From Bartonella krasnovii (GTDB lineage Bacteria; Pseudomonadota; Alphaproteobacteria; Rhizobiales; Rhizobiaceae), in NCBI RefSeq assembly GCF_003606345.3, contig NZ_CP031844.2, positions 1,240,001 to 1,304,000 of the forward strand: 64,000 bases of DNA, given 5' to 3'. The notes under the pieces were generated by a model that made no database searches, had not been told where the DNA came from, and was given only the letters and a program-made list of their open reading frames with translations. The translations under genes and the position numbers were made by a program. Below, in pieces: positions 29,444 through 41,425 of this stretch; the stretch's first letter is position 1, and each line of letters starts with the position of its first letter.

Positions 29444-29695
29444 ATGAACGAAAGTAATTTTATTGATTGGTCAAAAGTCATTCCGAAAAAGATATCTGTT
29501 CGCGTTGATGGACATGCAACCAGCGTCTCTTTAGAACCGCCATTTTTAGATATTCTCAAAGATATAGCCCGCAAAAAAGGACAATCTTTAGCCTTTATTA
29601 TCACTGATATTGATAGCCAAAGGCCACAACAAGTTAATCTTTCGGCCTCGTTGCGCGTTTACGCCCTTCAAAGTATTCTTACTCAACGTCTTTAA
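29444..29695 (+). CDS. Ribbon-helix-helix domain protein (RHH_4-like)
   Basis: 83 residues. The segment KISVRVDGHATSVSLEPPFLDILKDIA with the downstream LSASLRVYAL matches the ribbon-helix-helix domain group RHH_4 common in alphaproteobacteria, usually found beside the DUF4169 gene as here. The fold suggests DNA binding as a dimer, but no target is known. The ATG follows AAAGGAAAAAA. Third gene of the sspB transcript. Confidence 0.78.
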   Translation: MNESNFIDWSKVIPKKISVRVDGHATSVSLEPPFLDILKDIARKKGQSLAFIITDIDSQRPQQVNLSASLRVYALQSILTQRL

Positions 29696-29802
29696 TACTT
29701 GCTTTTAACATCCTCTCGTTCAATTAAGACTGTTGTAGCTTTAAAAAGAAAAGTTTTTTAAATCTAGCACTTTTATAAAAAAAAGATTACAAAAAAGGTA
29801 TA

Positions 29803-32139
29803 ATGAATAATTTTTCCGATCACATACCTTTTTTTGAAGAAGATGCCCCCCCAGCCTATGATGAAAAAGGCTCTGGGATTTCTTCCCATGTTCTAAAGAA
29901 AAAAAAATCATATAACACAGACTATTTAGAACAGCTCAATCCAGAACAACAACAAGCTGTTATGAATACTGAGGGGCCTCTTTTAGTTCTTGCAGGTGCA
30001 GGCACTGGAAAAACACGTGTCTTAACAACCCGTATTTCTCATATTCTGCGCTCTGGACTCGCCTCTCCTCAACAAATACTTGCTGTCACTTTTACCAACA
30101 AAGCAGCCCGTGAAATGAAAACACGTATTGGTGAACTTATTGGTGAAATTGTTGAAGGAATGCCTTGGCTTGGAACTTTTCATTCTACTGGTGCTAAAAT
30201 TTTACGCCGTCACGCAGAACTTGTTGATTTAAAAAGAAACTTTACAATTCTCAATAGCGATGATGTTCTTCGACTTTTAAAACAGCTTATTCAAGCTGAA
30301 GGATTAGACGACAAGCGTTGGCCCGCACGAAATCTAGCCATGATGATTGATTCTTGGAAAAATCAAGGACTTTCACCAGAACATATCTCAAAAAGTGATG
30401 CTCATTCCTTTGGCAACGGCATGGGACGCAACCTTTATTACAGTTACCAAAATCGATTAAAAGATCTTAATGCTTGTGATTTTGGCGATCTTCTGCTTCA
30501 TTCTATCTCTATCTTCCAACACAATCCAGATATTCTTCGCGAATATCATTCTCAATTTCGCTATATTCTTGTTGATGAATATCAAGATACAAATACAGCA
30601 CAATATCTTTGGCTTCGCCTTTTGGCACAACATCCTCAAGGTCAAAATGTTAATCTTTGTTGTGTTGGTGATGATGATCAATCTATTTATGGATGGCGTG
30701 GTGCGAAAGTCGAGAATATATTACGATTTGAAAAAGATTTTCCTTCTTCCCAAATTATTCGTCTAGAACGCAATTATCGCTCAACATCTCATATTCTTAA
30801 AGCTGCCTCTCATCTAATTGCTCATAATGAAGAAAGACTGGGTAAAGTTCTTTTTTCTGCTCAAATAAAGAGTGAGGAAGAAAAAGTAAAAATTCATTCA
30901 GCATGGGATTCAGCAGAAGAAGCGCGAGCTATCGGAGAAGAAATCGAACGCGCTCAACAAACCGGTCATGCATTGAATCATATGGCTATTTTGGTACGCG
31001 CATCATTTCAAATGCGTGAATTTGAAGATCGCTTTGTAACGCTTGGCCTTAACTATCGCGTCATTGGTGGTCCTCGTTTTTATGAACGAATGGAAATACG
31101 TGATGCCATGGCTTATTTACGCGTTGTTGTTCATCCCGCTGATGATTTAGCCTTTGAGCGTATTATCAATACACCTAAACGCGGCATAGGCGATGCAACC
31201 TTGCGCAGTCTTTATGAGAGTGCACGCGCACGTTCTGTTTCTCTCTTTTCTGCGGCTGCTGACATCATTGAAACAGACGAGCTAAAACCTAAGGCACGCA
31301 GTGCTTTACGAAACCTTATTGAAAACTTCCGCCGCTGGCAAAATATGCTGCAAGACACCCCCCACAGAGAACTTGCCGAGATCGTCCTTGAAGATTCTGG
31401 TTATACAACCATGTGGTTAGAAGATCGCTCACCAGAAGCGCCCACACGACTAGAGAATCTTAAGGAAATGATCCGTTCCATGGAACAGTTTGAAAATCTT
31501 CAAAGCTTTTTAGAACATGTTGCACTGGTAATGGAAACGGAAAATAATGAAAACATGGATGCCGTCAACATCATGACACTCCATTCCGCTAAAGGGCTTG
31601 AATTTGAAACAGTTTTTCTTCCAGGTTGGGAAGAAGGGCTCTTTCCCCATCAGCGCTCATTAGATGAAGGTGGACGTTCAGGATTAGAAGAAGAACGACG
31701 TCTTGCTTATGTGGGGCTTACAAGAGCAAAAAAACATTTACATATATGGTTTGTATCCAACCGAAGAGTTCATGGACTTTGGCAATCTGCTCTTCCCTCC
31801 CGTTTTCTAGATGAACTACCAGCAGAACATATAGAAGCCATAGCCATGGAAACATCTTATGGTGGTTATGGGAAATCCTCCTTTCAGCATAATGATTCCT
31901 TTTATAATGACTATGTAACACCAAGAAAAAAGCATTCACAAAAATACAAAAATATTGAAGGAAAAGTTATCGCTCAATCAATCTCTCACGCACCATCAAA
32001 TTTTTCTATCAATGATCGAATTTTTCACATAAAATTTGGTTATGGTCGTATTACAGCGATAGATGATCATAAATTGACAATAATGTTTGAAAAAGCTGGA
32101 GAAAAGCGTGTACTGGATAATTTTGTAGACAAAGCTTAA
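29803..32139 (+). CDS. uvrD: UvrD/PcrA-type 3'-5' DNA helicase
   Basis: Superfamily 1A helicase for nucleotide-excision and mismatch repair. 778 residues. Motifs in order: Q motif region LNPEQQQAV, Walker A AGAGTGKTRVL (about residues 66-76), TFTNKAAREMKTRI, DEYQDTN (motif II), GDDDQSIYGWRGA (motif III), LERNYRS, NIMTLHSAKGLEFETVFLPG (motif V) and AYVGLTRAKKHL (motif VI). The C-terminal 40 residues form a Tudor-like tail (FHIKFGYGRITAIDDHKL) as in PcrA. An N-terminal extension of about 40 residues, acidic then Lys-rich, precedes the core. uvrD is used as the symbol; PcrA is equally acceptable. Confidence 0.95.
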   Translation: MNNFSDHIPFFEEDAPPAYDEKGSGISSHVLKKKKSYNTDYLEQLNPEQQQAVMNTEGPLLVLAGAGTGKTRVLTTRISHILRSGLASPQQILAVTFTNKAAREMKTRIGELIGEIVEGMPWLGTFHSTGAKILRRHAELVDLKRNFTILNSDDVLRLLKQLIQAEGLDDKRWPARNLAMMIDSWKNQGLSPEHISKSDAHSFGNGMGRNLYYSYQNRLKDLNACDFGDLLLHSISIFQHNPDILREYHSQFRYILVDEYQDTNTAQYLWLRLLAQHPQGQNVNLCCVGDDDQSIYGWRGAKVENILRFEKDFPSSQIIRLERNYRSTSHILKAASHLIAHNEERLGKVLFSAQIKSEEEKVKIHSAWDSAEEARAIGEEIERAQQTGHALNHMAILVRASFQMREFEDRFVTLGLNYRVIGGPRFYERMEIRDAMAYLRVVVHPADDLAFERIINTPKRGIGDATLRSLYESARARSVSLFSAAADIIETDELKPKARSALRNLIENFRRWQNMLQDTPHRELAEIVLEDSGYTTMWLEDRSPEAPTRLENLKEMIRSMEQFENLQSFLEHVALVMETENNENMDAVNIMTLHSAKGLEFETVFLPGWEEGLFPHQRSLDEGGRSGLEEERRLAYVGLTRAKKHLHIWFVSNRRVHGLWQSALPSRFLDELPAEHIEAIAMETSYGGYGKSSFQHNDSFYNDYVTPRKKHSQKYKNIEGKVIAQSISHAPSNFSINDRIFHIKFGYGRITAIDDHKLTIMFEKAGEKRVLDNFVDKA

Positions 32140-32177
32140 CGAAAGAAAACTATAATCCGTTTTCTCAAAGGATTATT

Positions 32178-32819
32178 TTATTCTGAATGTCGTTTCCATT
32201 TGTAAACAAAAGCTTCAATAGGGAGGTTTTGCATATCAGGTAATGCGTTGTAAATTTTATCAAGCGGCCAATCCCACCAAGCCATATCTAAAAGATCTCC
32301 TATCACATGATTGGGAAAGCGCATCCGCAATTGTTGAGCTGGAACCCCAGCAACAATCGTATAAGGCATAATATCTTTTGTTATAACAGCATTAGCTCCA
32401 ATAATTGCACCATGTCCAACTGTTATCCCAGGCATAATAACTGCTCCATGCCCAATCCACACATCATGCCCAATGATAACACGTTTTGCACAACGCCTTT
32501 CACGAAAAGAACAATCGAGTGACTTATAACGAAAATATTCGTTTGGACGATAGGTTATTTTATGGGTTGAAAGACGCTCTATAGGATGCTCCAACGCATT
32601 TATCCGTACATGAGATGCAATAGAACAAAAACGACCAATATCGCTATAAATAGCCTCACTGTTACGTTCTAAATAAGAAAAATCTCCAACGGTCACATTC
32701 CGCAAAATCACCCGCTCATTAATTTCCACATAGGGCCCTAATTTACAACCATGCAATCGTGCCGTTGTATGGATACGCGGTTTACTTTCATGAAATCGAA
32801 GATCGTTCTCAATATTCAT
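32178..32819 (-). CDS. Hexapeptide-repeat acetyltransferase (phosphonate-family / xenobiotic acyltransferase type)
   Basis: 213-residue left-handed beta-helix acyltransferase. Hexapeptide repeats run from about residues 15-60 and 120-165 (VIIGHDVWIGHGAVIMPG with the catalytic-type His, IIGANAVITKD, YTIVAGVPAQQ). The tail WWDWPLDKIYNALPD resembles the transferase subgroup linked with phosphonate metabolism (TIGR03308 type), but no phn genes are near. Related proteins include chloramphenicol acetyltransferases of the xenobiotic type; resistance is not implied. The ATG at 32819 follows GGAAGG on its strand and is preferred to ATG 32834. It converges on uvrD. Substrate unknown. Confidence 0.75.
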   Translation of the reverse strand: MNIENDLRFHESKPRIHTTARLHGCKLGPYVEINERVILRNVTVGDFSYLERNSEAIYSDIGRFCSIASHVRINALEHPIERLSTHKITYRPNEYFRYKSLDCSFRERRCAKRVIIGHDVWIGHGAVIMPGITVGHGAIIGANAVITKDIMPYTIVAGVPAQQLRMRFPNHVIGDLLDMAWWDWPLDKIYNALPDMQNLPIEAFVYKWKRHSE

Positions 32820-32957
32820 ATTACCTTCCATCAATTATTTCATCAAGAGATATGGAAAGACATACCAAGCAAATCCATAAAATCAACCGTGAAACAAACA
32901 TTGCAAAACAAACCAACCAATGCTAGATTTTTTCAACACTTTTAAGAGAGACAAGCA

Positions 32958-33539
32958 ATGAAAAATGTAATCCGCATCTTAGGACTAACAGCTATATTTC
33001 TTACGGGGATTTTTATTTATGATAGGTTGATCAATAAACCTTTAGGTGATGACTTTACTCTCACCGATTCAAATGGACAAACTGTTACGCAAGCTGATGT
33101 TCGCAGTAAACCTTCTATTATTTTCTTCGGTTTTACGATGTGCCCTGAAATCTGTCCTACGACATTAATGAATCTTGATCGATGGCTTACAGCCCTTGGG
33201 CCTGAGAGTGATAAATTAGGAAAATGGTTTGTGACTGTTGACCCTGAGCGTGACACTCCTGAAGTACTTCATGAATATCTCAGTAATTTTAACAATAAAA
33301 TTATTGGCATTAGCGGAGATCCTGAAAAAGTTCATAAAATGGTCAATTCCTTTAATATCTTTGCTGAAAAAGTACCAGGGACAGATGGAAACTATACTTA
33401 CGACCATACGGCTGCAATTTTTTTGCTTAAAAAAGGTGGCAAACTCGCTGGTATTATACCTTATGAACCCAGCGAGGATGATAATGAGTTAAAAGACCAA
33501 ATCGCCATTGAACGACTTAAAAAGCTTGTCATAAATTAA
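32958..33539 (+). CDS. SCO1/SenC family copper-binding protein
   Basis: Membrane-anchored thioredoxin-fold protein that supplies copper to cytochrome c oxidase CuA. 193 residues: N-terminal membrane segment at about 5-22, then the fold with the metal site MCPEICPTT (two cysteines of the CxxxC motif) and the third ligand His in YDHTAA. VTVDPERDTPEVL is a further family block. AGAGAGACAAGC precedes the ATG. It is followed 31 bases later by prmA on the same strand. No oxidase genes are in the window. Confidence 0.92.
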   Translation: MKNVIRILGLTAIFLTGIFIYDRLINKPLGDDFTLTDSNGQTVTQADVRSKPSIIFFGFTMCPEICPTTLMNLDRWLTALGPESDKLGKWFVTVDPERDTPEVLHEYLSNFNNKIIGISGDPEKVHKMVNSFNIFAEKVPGTDGNYTYDHTAAIFLLKKGGKLAGIIPYEPSEDDNELKDQIAIERLKKLVIN

Positions 33540-33570
33540 ATAACAAAGACGATTATAGAGAAAGAACAAG

Positions 33571-34440
33571 ATGTCACAGCAAATTCGTCTGTATTATACT
33601 GCTTCTAAAAATGAAGCAGAGCAATTTTATACGCTTATAGAGTCAGCTTTTGACGAAGAAGGATATCCTTTGGCTCTTACAGAGATTGATGAAAAAAACA
33701 CCATCTATGAACTTTCACTCTATGTAGACCAAGAAAATCAAGAACATGTATCGAAGCGTTTTGCACAGATCCTTTCTATAGATCCTCATAAAATTAACCA
33801 TGAAATTTTACCCAATATTGATTGGGTACAAAAAAGCCTAGAAGGACTACAACCTGTGCATGCTGGTCCTTTTTTCCTTCATGGAAGCCATAACCGTAAC
33901 GACATCCCACAAGGTGTTTTTCCCATTGAAATTGATGCAAATCAAGCTTTTGGCACTGGACATCATGGAACAACAGCCGGTTGTTTGGAAATGATTGCCA
34001 AAATAATGCAACATGAAAACCCACAAAATGCCCTTGATCTTGGAACTGGCAGTGGTGTCTTAGCCATTGGCATGGCAAAGCTCAAACCCATTGCTATACT
34101 TGCATCTGATATTGATCCCATTGCTATCAAAGTTGCAAAACACAATATCACACTCAATGGCGTAGAAAAATATATTAAGGCAATTACAGCCATAGGCTTT
34201 TCCCATGATGAAATTGCATCACGTGCTCCCTTTGATCTCATCATTGCCAATATTCTTGCCAATCCGCTTATTGAACTTGCTCCAGAAATGGTTCAATTCC
34301 TTCAAAAAGATGGCTCACTTGTACTTTCTGGAATTCTTGAAGAACAACATGATTTTGTATTGGGAGCTTATGTAAAACAGGGACTCAAACATCTTGAAAC
34401 ATCCTACCATCAAGGATGGGTTACGATACATCTTAAATAA
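33571..34440 (+). CDS. prmA: Ribosomal protein L11 methyltransferase
   Basis: S-adenosylmethionine-dependent methylation of ribosomal protein L11. 289 residues, the usual length. Substrate-recognition domain in the first 90 residues, then the methyltransferase core with FGTGHHGTTAGCLEM, the SAM motif DLGTGSGVLAIGMAKL, ASDIDPIAI and IIANILANPLIEL. ATG 33571 follows AGAGAAAGAACAAG. pepP starts 17 bases downstream, so the two are likely co-transcribed. Confidence 0.96.
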   Translation: MSQQIRLYYTASKNEAEQFYTLIESAFDEEGYPLALTEIDEKNTIYELSLYVDQENQEHVSKRFAQILSIDPHKINHEILPNIDWVQKSLEGLQPVHAGPFFLHGSHNRNDIPQGVFPIEIDANQAFGTGHHGTTAGCLEMIAKIMQHENPQNALDLGTGSGVLAIGMAKLKPIAILASDIDPIAIKVAKHNITLNGVEKYIKAITAIGFSHDEIASRAPFDLIIANILANPLIELAPEMVQFLQKDGSLVLSGILEEQHDFVLGAYVKQGLKHLETSYHQGWVTIHLK

Positions 34441-34457
34441 ATGAAAAGGACGTTGTT

Positions 34458-36284
34458 ATGTATCAATCTTTTGAAGCAACAACAAATCCCAGCCATGCTC
34501 TCGAACGTATTTCATCTCTTCGTAAAGAGCTTGATCGTCTTGGGCTTGATGGTTTTCTTGTTCCCCGTAGCGATGAACATCAAGGAGAATATGTTCCCCC
34601 CCATGCTCAACGCTTAAGCTGGCTTACTGGCTTTACTGGATCAGCGGGTATGGCGCTCATTTTAAAAAATAAAGCTATTATCTTTACAGATGGACGCTAC
34701 AAACTCCAAGTTCGTCAACAAACTGATCCTCATATTTTTGAATATGAAGATCTCATAACTTGTCCTCCCTCACAATGGCTTGAAAAAAATGGAAAACAAC
34801 TTTCTATTGGCTTTGATCCATGGCTCCACACCATTGCCTCTACAGATGCATTGAAAAAATCCTTAGAGATAAAAACAGGGGGAAAGCTTATAGCTGTTCA
34901 ACAAAATCCTATTGATCTTATCTGGCATGATCAGCCACCCTTCCCACAATCTCCCCTATCAATTCATCCTCTCCAATATGCAGGATGGGATAGCGATGAA
35001 AAGCTCTCTTTAATTCGCAGAACCATACAACAAGTCCGTGCAGATGCTTTTATTTTTACAGATCCCTCCTCTATTGCATGGATATTCAATATCCGTGGCA
35101 ATGATGTTTCTAATACACCTTTTGTCCTTTGTTTTGCTCTCATTCCCATCAAAGAAACACCAGCCTTATTCATTGACAGTAAAAAGCTTGGTGAAGAACA
35201 AAAACGATATCTGGAACGTTATACAAAATTATATGAACCAGAACAATTTATTGCAAAGATCAAAGATTATAGTCAAAAAGGTATGGTTTTTGCTCTAGAT
35301 CCACAGTTAGCATGCGAAAAGTTAAGCACTGTACTTGAAGAAGATAAAAAATCTTTCATCCCACTGACCGATCCTGCTGCTCTACCCCGTGCCATTAAAA
35401 ATAGCATAGAACTAGAGGGGGCACGTGGAGCACATTTGTGCGATGGTGTTGCTCTTACCCGTTTTTTTGCTTGGTTAGACAAACAAACTCCAGGCACGAT
35501 AGATGAAATTTCTGCTGCTCAAAAATTAGAAGAATTTCGCATAAAGACAGCAAAAGACATGGGGAAAAAACTAGAAGATCTCTCTTTTGATACAATCTCA
35601 GCAGCAGGAGCAAATGGAGCAATTATCCATTACCGTGTAACAAATGAAACCAATAAACCACTCAAAGCTGGTGAGCTTTATCTTGTGGATTCAGGAGGAC
35701 AATACCGTGATGGCACCACAGATGTCACACGCACGATAGCAGTTGGGAATATTGGAGAAGAAGAAAAACGCTGTTTTACTTTGGTTCTCAAAGGCATGAT
35801 TTCTCTTTCAACAGCACTCTTTCCAAAAGGAACACGCGGACAAGATATTGATGTTCTAGCACGCATTGCCTTATGGAAAGCCGGTTTTGATTATGCCCAT
35901 GGCACGGGTCATGGCGTTGGTTCTTATCTCTCTGTTCATGAAGGACCACAAAATATTTCGCGCAAAGGATACCAAGAATTGATCCCTGGAATGATTGTTT
36001 CTAATGAACCTGGATATTATCGTGAAGGCGCTTTTGGTATCCGTCTTGAAAATTTGCTTATTGTAAAGCCAGCACAAAAAATTGCTGGTGGAGAAAAAGA
36101 AATGCTCTCGTTTGAGACACTCACTCATTGCCCCATTGATCGAAGACTCATTCTTCCAGAGCTTTTAACACAAGAAGAGAGACAATGGCTCAATAATTAC
36201 CATGCTCGTGTTTATCAAATGAATGCACCTTATTTAAATGAAGAAGAGAAAGAATGGGCAAGCGAAGCAACAAAACCCCTTTAA
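34458..36284 (+). CDS. pepP: Xaa-Pro aminopeptidase (aminopeptidase P, three-domain form)
   Basis: Metallopeptidase of family M24B that removes N-terminal residues preceding proline. 608 residues: two creatinase-like N-terminal domains, then a C-terminal pita-bread domain. The five metal ligands are visible: two Asp in YLVDSGGQYRDGTTDVTRT, His in YAHGTGHGVGSYL, Glu in SNEPGYY and Glu in IRLENLL. This long form resembles the eukaryotic cytosolic enzymes and is common in alphaproteobacteria, whereas E. coli PepP is about 440 residues. AAAAGGACG lies before the ATG. Confidence 0.93.
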   Translation: MYQSFEATTNPSHALERISSLRKELDRLGLDGFLVPRSDEHQGEYVPPHAQRLSWLTGFTGSAGMALILKNKAIIFTDGRYKLQVRQQTDPHIFEYEDLITCPPSQWLEKNGKQLSIGFDPWLHTIASTDALKKSLEIKTGGKLIAVQQNPIDLIWHDQPPFPQSPLSIHPLQYAGWDSDEKLSLIRRTIQQVRADAFIFTDPSSIAWIFNIRGNDVSNTPFVLCFALIPIKETPALFIDSKKLGEEQKRYLERYTKLYEPEQFIAKIKDYSQKGMVFALDPQLACEKLSTVLEEDKKSFIPLTDPAALPRAIKNSIELEGARGAHLCDGVALTRFFAWLDKQTPGTIDEISAAQKLEEFRIKTAKDMGKKLEDLSFDTISAAGANGAIIHYRVTNETNKPLKAGELYLVDSGGQYRDGTTDVTRTIAVGNIGEEEKRCFTLVLKGMISLSTALFPKGTRGQDIDVLARIALWKAGFDYAHGTGHGVGSYLSVHEGPQNISRKGYQELIPGMIVSNEPGYYREGAFGIRLENLLIVKPAQKIAGGEKEMLSFETLTHCPIDRRLILPELLTQEERQWLNNYHARVYQMNAPYLNEEEKEWASEATKPL

Positions 36285-36417
36285 GGGAAAAAACACAGAT
36301 ATCTCTTAAAGCTTTCAACAAGAACATCCCCACCCCTTTTTCAAAGCAAAAATATGCACTGAACGTGAGGAAAAAAGAGAAGAATATCCATCAATGCTTG
36401 AGCATCATTCCCCCTCT

Positions 36418-38616
<2,199 letters not shown>

Positions 38617-38692
38617 TCAACTCTTTAATTTAAAAAAGTGAACTTAAATAAACACATGCTTGTCAGACTTTTTATCTTATCGCAAATGCTGA

Positions 38693-40354
38693 CTAAGCAA
38701 GAAGCTTTTGAGCAGCCGCTCGTGCCTCCTCAGTAATCTGTTCCCCTGCCAACATACGAGCAATTTCTTCTGCACGCTCCTGCTCTTCCATTTTATGAAT
38801 AGCTGTAACAAAGTGCCCTTTATCATCACTTTCAATTTTTGAAATAAGAAAATGACTATGCGCTTTCGACGCAACTTGGGGTGCGTGCGTAATAGCAAAA
38901 ACCTGAATCTTTTCCGACAAACGTTGCAACCGCTGCCCAATAGCGGCCGCAACAGCGCCCCCAGCACCTGTATCAATTTCATCAAAAACCAATGTGGGAG
39001 CCGATCCGCGATCAGATAACACAACCTTTAATGCCAATAAAAAACGAGATAACTCACCACCAGAAGCAACACTTAACATTGGTCCAGCCCGTGTTCCAGG
39101 ATTAGTTCGAACAAAATATTCAATACGATCACACCCCTCTGCACTTCGCCTTTCAACATCAGTCTGCATTTCAACAATAAATTCTGCCTTTTCTAATTTC
39201 AATGCCGGCAACTCAGCTATAACACTTTCAGATAAATGCTTTGCTGTCTCTCGACGCTTTATTGTTAAGGCTTGTGCCAATGTATCATAATGTTTCTGTG
39301 CCTCTCTTGCCTCATCTTCAAAACGCGTTAACGTGTTCTGAGCCTCTTCAAAATCAGTAAGTTCAGCATCCATTTTATCGTGTAACTGAACCAACTCATC
39401 CGCAGAAACTTGATATTTACGAGCAAAACCGCGAAGCGTAAAAAGGCGTTCTTCTATCTGTTCTAATTCATCAGGTTCAAAATCCAATGCCCGCATAGCC
39501 GCCTCAATCCCTTCCTGTGCGGTTGCAAGTGCATGCAATGCCTCATCAAGAGATTTCACCACTGGTGTAATAAGCTCTTCTGCCTCAGGAATTTTCCGCT
39601 CCAAACGCCTTACCAAATTAGAAAGAACAGGGATTGGCGATTTTTGACCACTTAAAAGATCATCTGCTTCTTTAATATCCGTCGCTATTTTTTCTAATTT
39701 AAGCATATCGGCACGGCGAAGAGAAAGAGCACCTTCTTCACCAACTTGAAAATCAAGTTTTTCAAGCTCTTCTACACATGCCCGAAGATAATCCATCTCA
39801 CGCGTTGCATTCTCTACTTTAAGACGCTGTTGTTGCAAACGCTCTTCACATTCATGCCATACCCGATAACATTGACGTAAATTTTTTACATCATCTTCAA
39901 GTCTGCCAAAAGCATCTAATAACTGGCGATGCATCGCAACATCAACAAGCGCACGATCATCATGCTGTCCATGGATTTCAACCAAGTGACGACCAACACT
40001 CCGCATTAAGGAAACACTCGCCACCTGATCATTGATAAAGACACGACTGCGTCCATCACTCGATTGCACACGTCGTAAAATGATATCCCCCTCATCATCA
40101 AGACCATTCTCACGAATAAGCTGACGTGCAGGATGTGAAAGAGGGACATCAAAAACAGCAGTGACCTGCCCGCGATCTGTACCATGACGCACAAGCGAAG
40201 CATCCCCTCGTCCTCCAAGAGCCAGCGACAAAGCATCAAGTAAAATAGATTTTCCCGCCCCTGTTTCTCCAGTTAAAACTGTTAACCCCGCCGTAAAATG
40301 AATATCGAGCGTTTCGATCAAAACAATATTATGAATCGAAAGCTGTACCAGCAT
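38693..40354 (-). CDS. recN: DNA repair protein RecN (SMC-like ATPase)
   Basis: SMC-like ATPase for double-strand break repair and sister-chromatid cohesion after damage. Walker A GETGAGKSILLDALSLALGG near residues 29-48, signature and Walker B segment SGGELSRFLLALKVVL and TLVFDEIDTGAGGAVAAAIG, with long coiled coils between (about residues 150-350). Homologues start MLVQLSIHNIVLIE, so the start is placed at 40354 rather than 33 bases upstream, giving 553 residues. It follows bamD after seven bases and is probably in its transcript. Confidence 0.95.
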   Translation of the reverse strand: MLVQLSIHNIVLIETLDIHFTAGLTVLTGETGAGKSILLDALSLALGGRGDASLVRHGTDRGQVTAVFDVPLSHPARQLIRENGLDDEGDIILRRVQSSDGRSRVFINDQVASVSLMRSVGRHLVEIHGQHDDRALVDVAMHRQLLDAFGRLEDDVKNLRQCYRVWHECEERLQQQRLKVENATREMDYLRACVEELEKLDFQVGEEGALSLRRADMLKLEKIATDIKEADDLLSGQKSPIPVLSNLVRRLERKIPEAEELITPVVKSLDEALHALATAQEGIEAAMRALDFEPDELEQIEERLFTLRGFARKYQVSADELVQLHDKMDAELTDFEEAQNTLTRFEDEAREAQKHYDTLAQALTIKRRETAKHLSESVIAELPALKLEKAEFIVEMQTDVERRSAEGCDRIEYFVRTNPGTRAGPMLSVASGGELSRFLLALKVVLSDRGSAPTLVFDEIDTGAGGAVAAAIGQRLQRLSEKIQVFAITHAPQVASKAHSHFLISKIESDDKGHFVTAIHKMEEQERAEEIARMLAGEQITEEARAAAQKLLA

Positions 40355-40361
40355 GAGAGAA

Positions 40362-41255
40362 TCAACGTACCCTCTTCTTATCACCACCTAAAGCATTTGA
40401 AATCCAAGAAGATTTATGCTCATGTGGCGCTATTTTATTTTTCTGCAAGAGATTATAAGAAAATTTATACCACTCACTTTTGGGATAATTCCGTCCTAAA
40501 ATAGCTGCTGCCGTCTGTGCTTCAGCCGTTAAACCAAGAGCCAGATTAACTTCTGTCAAGCGGAAAAGCGCTTCTTCAATTTGATTTGTATCGGAATACT
40601 CTTCAACGACGGTACGAAAGCGTCTACTTGCAGCAAGATAACGCCGCCCTTCTTCGTAATAACGGCCAATCTGCATTTCTTTACCAGCCAACTGTTCGCG
40701 CCCGAAACGTATTTTATCCTTAGCATCCCTGACATATTCAGAATGAGGATAACGCTCTATAAGGAGCTGCATCGCAGCAATAGCGCGTTTTGTATCACGT
40801 TGATCACGCGTAACATCAGGAATTCGACGAAAAGAAGAAAGACCAATAATATAGTACGCATAAGCCGAGTCACTAGATCCAGGATAAAGAGTAATATAGC
40901 GTTGAGCCATACTAATTGAATCATCATATTTTCCGAGACGATAATTTGTAAAAGCACCCATGACTAGAGATTTACGACCCCAGTCTGTATAAGCATACTG
41001 TTTTTCAATCCTAAGAAATTTTTTAGCAGCATCTCCAAGCCGCCCACTTTCAAGGCTCACAAGCGCTTGATTATAGAGAACATCTGGTGGATCCATTTTT
41101 AAAACATAAGCAGATGGATCAAGGGTATTTTTCTCTTTAAAGAGACATCCCGCTAACATACAGGTGCTTCCCAAAAGCACCACCCCTAATATCTTGCGTA
41201 CAATGTTAGATTTTCTATATGCCATGTTTCTAATGCACACATGAGATTTTTTCAT
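40362..41255 (-). CDS. bamD: Outer membrane protein assembly lipoprotein BamD (ComL)
   Basis: Essential lipoprotein of the BAM complex that inserts beta-barrel proteins into the outer membrane. 297 residues. A signal sequence ends in the lipobox LAGC (about residue 37); TPR-like repeats follow (DVLYNQALVSLESGRLGDAA, SAYAYYIIGLSSF, QIGRYYEEGRRYLAASRRF). The start chosen is ATG 41255 (MKKSHVCIRN), preceded by GGAGG and CCGGAAAA; an ATG at 41225 (MAYRKS) would give a more normal short signal peptide and cannot be excluded. Lies between lpxC and recN. Confidence 0.93.
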   Translation of the reverse strand: MKKSHVCIRNMAYRKSNIVRKILGVVLLGSTCMLAGCLFKEKNTLDPSAYVLKMDPPDVLYNQALVSLESGRLGDAAKKFLRIEKQYAYTDWGRKSLVMGAFTNYRLGKYDDSISMAQRYITLYPGSSDSAYAYYIIGLSSFRRIPDVTRDQRDTKRAIAAMQLLIERYPHSEYVRDAKDKIRFGREQLAGKEMQIGRYYEEGRRYLAASRRFRTVVEEYSDTNQIEEALFRLTEVNLALGLTAEAQTAAAILGRNYPKSEWYKFSYNLLQKNKIAPHEHKSSWISNALGGDKKRVR

Positions 41256-41425
41256 AGTTTTTCCGGCCTCCACAGAACATCATCTTGCAGCAAAAATAAT
41301 TTGTTAAAAGCTCTTATACCATATCACTTTAAAATGCACATAACCAATTTAGCAGTTTAGGTCAATCATCCCCTTAAAAATCAAATAAACAATAAAAAAA
41401 TCTTGTCAATTTTCTTTTACTCTTT

